Shown: positions 1 to 7,081 of the stretch, in pieces
How positions within the stretch are numbered: the stretch's first letter is position 1
Layout of the letters: each line of letters opens with the position of its first letter
Source of the DNA: Thiotrichaceae bacterium
GTDB taxonomy: Bacteria > Pseudomonadota > Gammaproteobacteria > Thiotrichales > Thiotrichaceae
NCBI GenBank assembly: GCA_026992705.1
Contig: JALWYT010000353.1
Coordinates: 1-9,767, forward strand
Direction: 5' to 3'
Length of the DNA: 9,767 nt
The notes under the pieces: model-generated
Told to the model about the DNA's origin: nothing
Databases searched by the model: none
The model's input: only the letters and a program-made list of their open reading frames with translations
Position numbers and translations under genes: made by a program

Positions 1-416
1 GTTGTGCCATCCCCACGTGTTGCTCCCTGTACCAATTTACCTTGCTTGTATAATAAGCTAACGGCTAAGCCATCTAATTTAGGTTCTGCGACATATTCAA
101 TCTCAGCATCATCTTTTAAGCGATCTTTTAAACGTTTATCAAAAGCAAGGAGCTCATCTTCTGAAAAGACATTCGCCAAGGACAACATCGGCACTTCATG
201 TTGCACTTGCTCAAATTCAGTCAAAGGGGTAGCCCCAACTCGCTGAGTAGGGGAATCATCGCTGATTAATTCAGGATATTGTGCTTCTAATTCCTGTAAT
301 TCTCGCATTAAACGATCATATTCTGAATCCGAAACTTCAGGATCATCAAGTACATAGTAGCGGTAGTTATGGTAGTCGATTAAGTCTCGTAGTTTTTTTA
401 GTTTTTCTTTTATCAT
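1..416 (-). CDS. ligA: NAD-dependent DNA ligase LigA, N-terminal part (cut by window edge)
   Basis: LigA seals nicks between adjacent 3'-OH and 5'-phosphate DNA ends, using NAD+ as AMP donor, in replication and repair. The 138 visible residues start at an ATG (414-416) and read MIKEKLKKLRDL. Domain Ia, which binds the NMN half of NAD+, is seen as RYYVLDDPEVSDSEYDRL (residues 19-36). The conserved DSPTQRVG stretch follows at 54-61. The adenylation motif EPKLDGLAVS lies at 111-120, with Lys113 as the expected AMP acceptor. ATRGDGT is the last piece before the edge. The family is usually about 670 residues, so the rest of the adenylation, OB, zinc-finger, HhH and BRCT domains lie outside. The start is 54 bp downstream of the mutM stop with no terminator between, so cotranscription is likely. 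The ribosome binding site is weak. Identification is certain. Confidence 0.96.
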   Translation of the reverse strand, partial: MIKEKLKKLRDLIDYHNYRYYVLDDPEVSDSEYDRLMRELQELEAQYPELISDDSPTQRVGATPLTEFEQVQHEVPMLSLANVFSEDELLAFDKRLKDRLKDDAEIEYVAEPKLDGLAVSLLYKQGKLVQGATRGDGT

Positions 417-470
417 GGTTCTTAGGCTATCAAGTTAGCAATAAGCAGATAAATAGTAATAGATTAGAGA

Positions 471-1283
471 TTACCGTTGACAACAAGGGCAATAAAAAGT
501 TGATCGTTGATTGAGTCTGATTTGTTTGATTGGTGTATTACATCGTGGGCAAGGTTGGCTAGTTTTACCATAGACTTGTAACTTAACTTGAAAATAGCCA
601 CTCTGCCCGTCTGCATTGGTAAAGTCTTTTAGTGTTGTCCCACCCTCTGTAATCGCTTGTTGTAAGACCTGTTTGATGCTCATGACTAATTTTTCAAATC
701 GCATTAAGGAAATTCGTCCTGCAGCACGTTTTGGGTGAATACCTGCCATAAATAACGATTCACTAGCATAAATATTACCCACACCAACCACAATTTGAGC
801 ATTCATAATAAAAACTTTAATACTCACCTGACGGTTTTTTGCCTTTTGATATAAATATTCAGCGGTAAATGCATCACTTAGGGGTTCAAGCCCAAGGTGC
901 TTAATGAGTTTATGCTCAGTAATGGGTGATTGTGTCCAAAGCACGGCTCCAAAACGACGTGGATCATGTAACCTAAGAACTTTGCCATGTTGCAAAACAA
1001 TATCAACATGATCATGTTTTCCCACAGGGGTATCAATATCTACTACCTGTAAACTACCCGACATACCAAGATGAATGAGGCAAGTACCCGTTGTGGCTTC
1101 AAGCAGTAAATATTTCGCTCGCCGCTGTACTTGAGTAATTTGCTGCCCTTGCATTTGAGTAATAGCTTCAGGGATTTGCCAACGTAGCTGAGCTTGCCGG
1201 ACAATAACTTTAGTAACCGTTCTACCAATTATATGTGGACTAATTCCATTTTTAGTGGTCTCAACTTCGGGTAATTCTGGCAT
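471..1283 (-). CDS. mutM: Formamidopyrimidine-DNA glycosylase (MutM/Fpg)
   Basis: A bifunctional DNA glycosylase/AP lyase that removes 8-oxoguanine and formamidopyrimidines in base excision repair. The 270-aa product matches the family length (E. coli 269). It starts MPELPEVETT, giving the catalytic N-terminal Pro (residue 2) and Glu3 after Met removal. RRAKYLLLE carries Lys57, and HLGMSGS (71-77) and DPRRFGA (107-113) hold the Met/Arg/Phe residues that fill the gap left by the flipped base. The helix-two-turn-helix core is VGVGNIYASESLF (166-178). The C-terminal zinc finger has Cys245, Cys248, Cys265 and Cys268, and the QRSTFYC segment (259-265) contributes the phosphate-binding Arg. All key residues are intact. 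No good Shine-Dalgarno is visible, only the purine stretch AAAGAAA. It is divergent from the gene at 1387 and followed by ligA, so a repair glycosylase and the sealing ligase are probably on one transcript. Confidence 0.98.
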   Translation of the reverse strand: MPELPEVETTKNGISPHIIGRTVTKVIVRQAQLRWQIPEAITQMQGQQITQVQRRAKYLLLEATTGTCLIHLGMSGSLQVVDIDTPVGKHDHVDIVLQHGKVLRLHDPRRFGAVLWTQSPITEHKLIKHLGLEPLSDAFTAEYLYQKAKNRQVSIKVFIMNAQIVVGVGNIYASESLFMAGIHPKRAAGRISLMRFEKLVMSIKQVLQQAITEGGTTLKDFTNADGQSGYFQVKLQVYGKTSQPCPRCNTPIKQIRLNQRSTFYCPCCQR

Positions 1284-1294
1284 CGTTATTTCTT

Positions 1295-1323
1295 TTGTTT
1301 TGGGTACATGTATTTTATAGAAT
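1295..1323 (+). promoter_or_regulatory. Candidate promoter of the 1387 gene and mlaC
   Basis: TTGTTT (1295-1300), a 17-bp spacer and TAGAAT (1318-1323) resemble a sigma-70 promoter (3 of 6 and 5 of 6 matches). The start would fall near 1330, giving a leader of roughly 57 nt before the ATG at 1387. It overlaps the opposing mutM promoter candidate, so the two could compete for polymerase. Tentative. Confidence 0.3.
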
Positions 1324-1342
1324 CTGATGTTATATCGTTGAA
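1314..1342 (-). promoter_or_regulatory. Candidate promoter of mutM(-ligA)
   Basis: On the minus strand, TTCAAC (1342-1337) is followed after a 17-bp spacer by TATAAA (1319-1314). The -10 matches the sigma-70 consensus at 5 of 6 positions and the -35 at only 3 of 6. Transcription would start near 1307, about 24 nt ahead of mutM. It overlaps the candidate promoter of the divergent gene. This is pattern matching in AT-rich DNA and therefore tentative. Confidence 0.3.
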
Positions 1343-1386
1343 ATTTTTGATCTAAATAGTGAAACGATTGCTTTGGAGAAATCTTA

Positions 1387-1914
1387 ATGAATTTTGAAGA
1401 ATTTAAAAAACAACTGAATACATTGTCAGACTCTGATTGGGAAAACTTATTTCAAGGTAGTGTACTTAATATGTTAAGTGATGAAAAGATTAAAGTAACT
1501 ACTGAAAAATCACCTTATATGATTCTTAATGGAACAGATTTTTCCTCAACTTCACCAATGGAACTAAAACAAAAAGTTATGGAGCAACAAGATAGTATTT
1601 TTAATAAATATTATCAAACTCATCCCTTAACAGAAGAATATTTTAATAAACAAGCAAAACAATTAATTAAAAAATATGGGGCAGCCTCATTTGTTGCTTC
1701 AGAAGGATTACGTTCACAGCGTACTTTTTTTATTGAAAATGGTGAAGTTATTGCTGAATCAGCGACAAGTCCAAAATATCCATATGGTGTGTATTTTGAA
1801 TTAGATAAAAAAGTTACAGACAAAGATTTAACAGAGCTAGTAAATAATTGGATTCAATCAAATAAAGCTTATCAAGATTATGGAGGAATGAATATCTGCC
1901 GATATAATTGTTAA
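1387..1914 (+). CDS. Unrecognised 175-aa probably cytoplasmic protein
   Basis: I do not recognise this protein. It has a clear start: GGAG at 1375-1378, 8 nt before the ATG. There is no signal peptide and no membrane segment. The first two thirds are hydrophilic and rich in Lys, Glu, Asn and Gln, with likely helices around residues 1-30, 57-75 and 80-98. Then come probable strands, RTFFIENGEVIAES (112-125) and YGVYFELDKKV (133-143), and a last helix DLTELVNNWIQSN (147-159). The C-terminus ends CRYNC, with the only two cysteines at 171 and 175. Base composition looks more AT-rich than trxB or aat, which may hint at transfer. It lies 61 bp upstream of mlaC on the same strand without an obvious terminator, so the two may share a transcript. 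Reading-frame length, ribosome site and protein-like composition make it a real gene, but the function is unknown. Confidence 0.8.
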   Translation: MNFEEFKKQLNTLSDSDWENLFQGSVLNMLSDEKIKVTTEKSPYMILNGTDFSSTSPMELKQKVMEQQDSIFNKYYQTHPLTEEYFNKQAKQLIKKYGAASFVASEGLRSQRTFFIENGEVIAESATSPKYPYGVYFELDKKVTDKDLTELVNNWIQSNKAYQDYGGMNICRYNC

Positions 1915-1975
1915 CTAAGTATTGTTGTATTAATACATTAATGTTTAAATAGATTAAATAAAATTGGAGACAATT

Positions 1976-2587
1976 ATGATGCAATGGATTAAACACATTC
2001 TAATATTTTTACTATTTATGTCATTTAGTCATACTGTGACTGCAAGCTTAGGTGCAAAAGAGGTAGTAAACTCAGTAAACCAAAGGATTATGCAATCACT
2101 GAGAAACAATAAAGCTCTCTATGAAGAAAATCCAAACCAGCTTTATAGTTTGGTTCAACGTGATTTATTACCATTTATTGACTTTTCTTCATTCTCTAAA
2201 CTAATTCTTGGAACACATTGGAAAACAGCAACACTTAAGCAACGACAACGGTTTATGAAAGCCTTTCAAGGGATGTTAATGCGAACCTATACTAAATCTT
2301 TGCTAGAATATACTCATTCAACATTAACAATTTCCCGTGAAGTTCCAGGAACAAAGCCTAATTATGCTAAAGTTTATGGTGAATTTTCATCAGGTAATAG
2401 TTCTTCACCGAAATCTCGAGTTATTTTTGAAATGCGAAAAGATAGAGGACGTTGGAAGGCATATAATATTACTGTCAATGCATTTAGTTTAGTTAAAAAT
2501 TTCCGTACTAGTTTTGGAAATGAAATTCGTCAATATGGTCTAGAAGGCTTGATTCAACGTCTAGAAAGTAACCAAGTGACTGAATAA
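1976..2587 (+). CDS. mlaC: MlaC/Ttg2D-family periplasmic phospholipid carrier
   Basis: MlaC proteins ferry phospholipids across the periplasm between the outer-membrane MlaA complex and the inner-membrane MlaFEDB transporter. The product has 203 residues, close to E. coli MlaC (about 211). Residues 1-23 form a signal peptide (hydrophobic ILIFLLFMSF, cleavage expected after TVTA). Family landmarks are LLPFIDFSSFSKLILGTHW (64-82), TLKQRQRFMKAF (86-97), the central strands AKVYGEF (131-137) and RVIFEM (148-153), and RWKAYNITVNAFSLVKNFR (159-177). The ATG at 1976 is chosen because GGAG (1966-1969) lies 6 nt before it. A second ATG follows at once at 1979. No mlaF/E/D/B genes are present here, so it is an orphan copy or the system is split over the genome. 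A related role such as HpnM-type carriers cannot be excluded. Confidence 0.85.
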   Translation: MMQWIKHILIFLLFMSFSHTVTASLGAKEVVNSVNQRIMQSLRNNKALYEENPNQLYSLVQRDLLPFIDFSSFSKLILGTHWKTATLKQRQRFMKAFQGMLMRTYTKSLLEYTHSTLTISREVPGTKPNYAKVYGEFSSGNSSSPKSRVIFEMRKDRGRWKAYNITVNAFSLVKNFRTSFGNEIRQYGLEGLIQRLESNQVTE

Positions 2588-2631
2588 AGTAAATACTGCC
2601 ACTTCAACTATTATTGCTATTCACTAAAATG

Positions 2632-2671
2632 AAAGAATTCACCCAAAAAATGGCTGAATTCTTTACTTTTT
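2632..2671. terminator. Probable bidirectional terminator between mlaC and lolA
   Basis: A perfect 10-bp inverted repeat, AAAGAATTCA (2632-2641) and TGAATTCTTT (2655-2664), extends inward past one C-C mismatch by two C-G pairs, leaving a short A-rich loop. On the plus strand it is followed by TTTTT (2667-2671), typical of an intrinsic terminator for mlaC. Read on the minus strand the same stem is followed by TTTCATTTT, so it can also end the lolA transcript. The genes on either side converge, which fits. Confidence 0.8.
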
Positions 2672-2679
2672 ATTTGCAT

Positions 2680-3315
2680 TTATCCTTTAATGATATCTGC
2701 ACCTGCAGGTGGTTTAAACCTAAATAATTGGTCATTAATTTTGGGATCAAGCCTAATATTATGCATGTGAATACTGGTTTCCTGTCCAAACTTATCTTGT
2801 AGTACCATTTCTTGAATACCATTTTGATCAACACCTACATCGATACTAATAAAGTCAGAATCTTTTTTATGAGGAACGAGGTGGAACCAGTCGAGACGTC
2901 CATTACTTTTCATTTGTTGTACCTGAAACTGTTTATTCACAGGTTGTTTATTAAGCAACAAACTAACTGGAGCAGACGCAAGGGTAGATTTCATGGATTT
3001 TACAGTCACTTGATCTAAGTCTTCGTCATAAACCCAAACACTACCACCATCAGCAACAATCAAATGTTTATCTGGCGTGATATATTCCCAGCGGAAGCGA
3101 CCTGGTCGGTGCAGTGATACTTTACCACGAGATGTTTGTCTTAGTTTACCTTTATCATCACGAATTTCTTGGATGAAGTCAGCTTGCATTGTAGTAACTT
3201 TGGTAAAAAAGTCATTTAATCGTGCCAAAGCATCATTAGATGCTTGTGTATTTTGTGAAATTAAGCCCATTAATAACACAAAAATAAACCCCATTACTTT
3301 TAATTTTTTTCTCAT
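2680..3315 (-). CDS. lolA: Outer-membrane lipoprotein carrier protein LolA
   Basis: LolA accepts lipoproteins released by the inner-membrane LolCDE complex and carries them through the periplasm to LolB. The 211-aa precursor has a signal peptide (MRKKLK, then a hydrophobic core, cleavage likely after NTQA, residue 25). The mature part starts with ALARLNDFFTKVTTMQADFIQ (29-49), typical of LolA. KVSLHRPGRFRWEYITPDKHLIVADGGSVWVYDEDLDQVTV (65-105) forms the first strands of the hydrophobic half-barrel and contains the conserved RPGRFRW. The C-terminus FRFKPPAGADIIKG is also typical. GAGG at 3321-3324 lies 5 nt before the ATG. It follows ftsK on the same strand after a 135-bp gap, the same order as in E. 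coli and Pseudomonas. Family assignment is secure. Confidence 0.96.
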   Translation of the reverse strand: MRKKLKVMGFIFVLLMGLISQNTQASNDALARLNDFFTKVTTMQADFIQEIRDDKGKLRQTSRGKVSLHRPGRFRWEYITPDKHLIVADGGSVWVYDEDLDQVTVKSMKSTLASAPVSLLLNKQPVNKQFQVQQMKSNGRLDWFHLVPHKKDSDFISIDVGVDQNGIQEMVLQDKFGQETSIHMHNIRLDPKINDQLFRFKPPAGADIIKG

Positions 3316-3375
3316 ATGTGCCTCATAAATGAACAGATAGAATAACTGTAGGAATTAATATACTTCCCTTTTTGT

Positions 3376-3407
3376 AACTTCTAAGATACTAGTCCTATCT
3401 ATAAGTT
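3376..3407. repeat. Imperfect inverted repeat between ftsK and lolA
   Basis: AACTT (3376-3380) pairs with AAGTT (3403-3407), and AGATA (3384-3388) with TATCT (3396-3400), separated by a small asymmetric internal loop. It lies in the 135-bp gap 3316-3450. No T-run follows on either strand, so it is not a clean terminator. It could be an RNA hairpin that attenuates or processes the ftsK-lolA transcript, or chance in AT-rich DNA. I see no convincing promoter for lolA in this gap. Confidence 0.35.
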
Positions 3408-3450
3408 CATCATTTAATCAAATAATTTATAATAACTCAGCATAATTTAT

Positions 3451-5928
3451 TTATGAGGATGCTGGCGGCTCTGGAGCAAGTACTTCTCTTGTACCATTAG
3501 ATTGTACAGGGGTTACTACACCAGCGGCTTCCATATCTTCAATCATTCGTGCAGCTCGATTGTAGCCGACTTTTAGGCGACGTTGTAGGTATGAAATAGA
3601 GGCTCGGCGTGATTCCGTTACAATGGCGACGGCTTCATCATAGAGCGGGTCACTTTCAGCGTTTTTATCTTCTAATGGCTCTAAACCCGGAATAGCATCT
3701 GAGCCGGTGTCTTGCACAATGCCTTCGATATAATTGGGTTCGCCCTGTGAACGTATATATTCAACCACTTTTTGTACTTCTTCATCTGAAACAAAAGCCC
3801 CGTGGACACGTTGAGGAATTGCTGTACCGGGTGGAAGGTATAGCATATCACCATGACCGAGTAAGTTTTCTGCTCCGCCTTGATCGAGTACGGTACGCGA
3901 ATCAATTTTGGTGGATACTTGGAATGAAATACGAGTTGGGATATTCGCTTTGATCAAACCTGTAATAACGTCAACAGAAGGACGTTGCGTAGCTAATATC
4001 AAATGAATACCTGCTGCACGGGCTTTTTGTGCAATTCGGGCAATAAGCTCCTCAACTTTTTTACCAACAACCATCATCATATCAGCAAATTCATCAATTA
4101 CGACAACAATATGGGGTAGCGGCTCTAAAATTTCGGGTTGTGTTTCAAATGATTTTGTCGGATCATACAACGGGTCAACAATAGGTTCGCCTTTAGCAAT
4201 TGCGGCATTCACTTTTTCATTATAACCTGACATATTGCGGACTTTGAGTTTGGACATCAGCATATAGCGTCGTTCCATTTCAGCAACACACCAACGCAAA
4301 CCATTAGCCGCATCCTTCATATCCGTTACAACAGGTGTTAACAGATGGGGAATATCTTCATAAATGCTAAGTTCTAACATTTTAGGGTCAACTAATAGAA
4401 GTCGAACTTCTTCAGGTGTCGATTTATAGAGCAAACTTATTAGCATTGCATTAACAGCAACAGATTTTCCTGAACCTGTTGTTCCTGCAACTAATAAATG
4501 TGGCATTTTTGCTAAATCAGCAACAACAGGACTACCTGATATATCCTTACCTAATACTAAGGTAAGGGGTGAGCGTGAACGTTGATATTGTTTGGAAGAT
4601 ATAACTTCACTAATTGCCACTAACTCACGATGCTCATTAGGTACCTCAAGTCCAATGGTTGTTTTACCTGGTATAACTTCAACCACACGAACACTAGGAA
4701 CACCAAGGTTTCGAGCAAGGTCTTTGGCAAGATTGGTCACTTTGCTGACTTTTGTTCCAGGGGCAAGTTTGATTTCAAAACGTGTAACAATAGGACCAGG
4801 ATGTTGCTCAACAACTTCAGCATTTTTAACCGTGTAATTATCTAAAATAACAGGAATCTTTTCCGCTAAAGCATTGATATATTCTACTTGTTCTAATCCA
4901 CGTGATGAATCAGGAGCTTGTTGTTCTGGTGCAGGATCGAGTAAGTGAATAGGAGGTAAACTGGTGGTCTTATTAGGCAAATGTATAGAAATATTATCAT
5001 TTTGATAAGGTATGGTTTGTTTTTTATCCACTGGTTTAGTATTGGCTTTATTAGGATTAGGAGCAAGGCGAGGAGGAACATCTAAATTATTTTTTTCTAT
5101 TAATGGCTCTATGGGTTTGTTGGTAGTATGTGCTTTTGCATCAAGCTTAGGCTCTTTCCGCTCTTCAGCTTCATCTTTTATAACAAATGGTTTATTAAAT
5201 GATAGTTTGGAAGTTAGTGTTTTTAACCATGCTTTAGGCGTATTGGCAAGGTTTTTTGAGACTCTTGCCACTGCTTCTAATAATCCTTCATCTTCTTTTA
5301 TTCCAGATATTGTTTTCTCCTGAATAAATTTAAATAAGGAGATAACCGCTAAACCAATTTTATCAGTAAGTTCACCCCAGTGAATATCCCCAACTAATGT
5401 AATACCAATTAAAAAGCCAATAAATAGCACCAAAACAGAACCAATATAGCCTAAAAATGAATTGGCCCCCAAGGCAGCAACATATTGCCCCAATGCACCT
5501 CCTGCACCATTAGGCAATGTGTCACTATTAAACAAAGAATGTGCAAGAGCTGTCGCACAGAATAGAGCAATAAATGCACCTATAATAGAGATAACACTAT
5601 TGATACCACCACGTGGATTATTAGGATTTTTCTTATGTGGTCCTAATCGAAAAGCAGTAAAGCCAAGAGCAATTAAAATAATTGGGATGAGATAAGCAAC
5701 ACCGCCGAACACCCCTAAGAATAAATCCGCAATCCATGCCCCTTTTCTACCTGCTTTATTATGAACGATTTCTACATTTGTATCATGATTAAAGAAACCT
5801 GGGTCTGCGGGATCAAAAGTAAATAGTGCAACATAAATTAGTAAACCAAGCATAACAAAAAAGAGGACGCTTGCTTGCTGTAAACTTACACGTTTAATTT
5901 TGTTCAATTTAGTTTTTTCTTGAGCCAA
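3451..5928 (-). CDS. ftsK: DNA translocase FtsK
   Basis: FtsK is a septum-anchored, ATP-driven double-stranded DNA pump that clears chromosome ends from the division site and activates XerCD at dif. The 825-aa product has four N-terminal membrane segments (about 18-37, 65-90, 111-132, 155-180). A charged, Pro/Lys/Asn-rich linker (about 185-340) is much shorter than in E. coli FtsK, giving the compact Pseudomonas/SpoIIIE-like size. The motor domain carries Walker A GTTGSGKS (482-489) and Walker B HIVVVIDEF (606-614), followed by the ARAAGIHLILATQRPS segment. The C-terminal winged-helix gamma domain (about 757-817; DPLYDEAVAIV, SISYLQRRLKVGYNRAARMI) reads KOPS polarity sites. The start is a TTG at 5928, with AAAAGGA about 9 nt upstream. 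The first ATG lies inside membrane segment 1. It is divergent from trxB. Confidence 0.97.
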   Translation of the reverse strand: MAQEKTKLNKIKRVSLQQASVLFFVMLGLLIYVALFTFDPADPGFFNHDTNVEIVHNKAGRKGAWIADLFLGVFGGVAYLIPIILIALGFTAFRLGPHKKNPNNPRGGINSVISIIGAFIALFCATALAHSLFNSDTLPNGAGGALGQYVAALGANSFLGYIGSVLVLFIGFLIGITLVGDIHWGELTDKIGLAVISLFKFIQEKTISGIKEDEGLLEAVARVSKNLANTPKAWLKTLTSKLSFNKPFVIKDEAEERKEPKLDAKAHTTNKPIEPLIEKNNLDVPPRLAPNPNKANTKPVDKKQTIPYQNDNISIHLPNKTTSLPPIHLLDPAPEQQAPDSSRGLEQVEYINALAEKIPVILDNYTVKNAEVVEQHPGPIVTRFEIKLAPGTKVSKVTNLAKDLARNLGVPSVRVVEVIPGKTTIGLEVPNEHRELVAISEVISSKQYQRSRSPLTLVLGKDISGSPVVADLAKMPHLLVAGTTGSGKSVAVNAMLISLLYKSTPEEVRLLLVDPKMLELSIYEDIPHLLTPVVTDMKDAANGLRWCVAEMERRYMLMSKLKVRNMSGYNEKVNAAIAKGEPIVDPLYDPTKSFETQPEILEPLPHIVVVIDEFADMMMVVGKKVEELIARIAQKARAAGIHLILATQRPSVDVITGLIKANIPTRISFQVSTKIDSRTVLDQGGAENLLGHGDMLYLPPGTAIPQRVHGAFVSDEEVQKVVEYIRSQGEPNYIEGIVQDTGSDAIPGLEPLEDKNAESDPLYDEAVAIVTESRRASISYLQRRLKVGYNRAARMIEDMEAAGVVTPVQSNGTREVLAPEPPASS

Positions 5929-6029
5929 GATGAAATTTCCTTTTCTTCTGTTTCATTGAATCTATATCCTCATCTAGAATAGTACAAAGATACAGATAGT
6001 GGTTTATCAATTTATTACTTTATTATTTT

Positions 6030-6060
6030 TTGTTACCTCTTTACCTATGCAATGGATAAT
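6030..6060 (+). promoter_or_regulatory. Candidate promoter of trxB-aat
   Basis: In the 196-bp divergent gap between ftsK and trxB (5929-6124), TTGTTA (6030-6035) and GATAAT (6055-6060) are separated by 19 bp. The -10 matches 5 of 6 positions, but the spacing is long. Transcription would begin near 6067, leaving a leader of about 58 nt. No operator-like palindrome was seen. Weak evidence. Confidence 0.25.
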
Positions 6061-6124
6061 TTTAGGATTATCCCCCATTCAAAAGCAACAATCATTAATT
6101 AATTTTCTGGAGAGACTCAATCCT

Positions 6125-7081
6125 ATGAGTGATGTTAAACATTGTAAAGTACTAATTCTCGGCTCTGGTCCCGCAGGCTATACAGCAGCAGTTTATGCAG
6201 CACGAGCAAATCTTAACCCTGTTATGATAACAGGAATGGAACAAGGTGGTCAGCTAATGACGACAACGGATGTTGATAACTGGCCTGGTGATAATGATGG
6301 TGTTTTAGGACCTGAGCTCATGGAACGCATGAAAAACCACGCCGAACGCTTTGATACTGAAATCATTTTTGATCATATTAATAACGTTGATTTCAGCCAA
6401 CGCCCATTTAGCTTAACAGGGGATACAGGCTCATACACCTGTGATGCTCTTATTATTTGTACAGGTGCTTCAGCAATGTATCTAGGGCTAGAATCAGAAG
6501 AAAAATATAAAGGCAAAGGTGTTTCTGCCTGTGCAACTTGTGATGGTTTCTTCTACCGAAATCAAAAGGTTGCTGTTATCGGTGGGGGGAATACCGCCGT
6601 TGAAGAAGCCTTATACCTTTCAAATATTGCAAAAGAAGTGATAGTCGTACACCGTCGTGATGAATTCCGCTCAGAAAAAATCCTGCAAGATCAAATCAAA
6701 GAAAAAGCAGAAAATGGCAATATCACGATTAAATGGGACAATGTACTAGACGAAGTGCTAGGCGACGACGCAGGCGTAACAGGAATGCGTATCAAAAACG
6801 TCAAAACAGGTGAAACCGAAGAAATTGACGTACACGGCATTTTTATCGCCATCGGACACAAGCCCAATACCGATATTTTCGCAGGGCAACTTGAAATGAA
6901 TAACGGCTATATTAAAGTCAACAGTGGTACAGAAGGTAACGCAACCCAAACCAGTGTTGAAGGCATCTTTGCCGCAGGTGACGTAATGGATCACATCTAT
7001 CGCCAAGCCATCACATCCGCAGGAACAGGCTGCATGGCAGCTCTGGATGCAGAGAAATATTTGGATGCTTTAGAGAAATAA
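6125..7081 (+). CDS. trxB: Thioredoxin-disulfide reductase
   Basis: TrxB is a cytoplasmic homodimeric flavoenzyme that reduces thioredoxin with NADPH. The 318-aa product equals the family length (E. coli 321). It has the FAD-binding GSGPAGYTAAVYAARA (13-28), the redox-active CATC (136-139, followed by DGFFYRN), the NADPH-binding GGGNTAVEEA (153-162) with HRRDEFR (176-182), and the C-terminal FAD motif GIFAAGDVMD (280-289). The ATG at 6125 is chosen because the protein begins there as family members do, and GGAGAG (6109-6114) lies 10 nt before it. The frame stays open upstream to a GTG at 5999, but those 42 codons show no conserved feature. The stop codon directly abuts the aat start. The arrangement lolA-ftsK divergent from trxB is conserved in gammaproteobacteria. 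The lrp gene found between ftsK and trxB in E. coli is absent. Confidence 0.98.
   Translation: MSDVKHCKVLILGSGPAGYTAAVYAARANLNPVMITGMEQGGQLMTTTDVDNWPGDNDGVLGPELMERMKNHAERFDTEIIFDHINNVDFSQRPFSLTGDTGSYTCDALIICTGASAMYLGLESEEKYKGKGVSACATCDGFFYRNQKVAVIGGGNTAVEEALYLSNIAKEVIVVHRRDEFRSEKILQDQIKEKAENGNITIKWDNVLDEVLGDDAGVTGMRIKNVKTGETEEIDVHGIFIAIGHKPNTDIFAGQLEMNNGYIKVNSGTEGNATQTSVEGIFAAGDVMDHIYRQAITSAGTGCMAALDAEKYLDALEK

Noticed and set aside
281..514. Plus-strand 77-aa frame with a hydrophobic stretch, crossing the ligA start and mutM end
   Set aside because: It is antisense to clearly conserved LigA and MutM residues and lacks a ribosome site.
1926..1937. 12-bp palindrome TGTATTAATACA between the 1387 gene and mlaC
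   Set aside because: It is pure A/T-type symmetry with no loop and no T-run, so it is neither a terminator nor a convincing operator.
1964..1975. TTG start for mlaC four codons upstream
   Set aside because: The TTG overlaps the GGAG that serves as ribosome site for the ATG at 1976.
4592..5323. Several plus-strand open frames across ftsK
   Set aside because: They lie antisense to the conserved FtsK motor and linker and show no ribosome sites or domains.
5999..6124. In-frame 42-codon extension of trxB from a GTG, rich in hydrophobic residues
   Set aside because: TrxB family proteins start close to MSDVKHCKVLILGSGPAG, the ribosome site GGAGAG lies just before the ATG at 6125, and the candidate promoter falls inside the extension.
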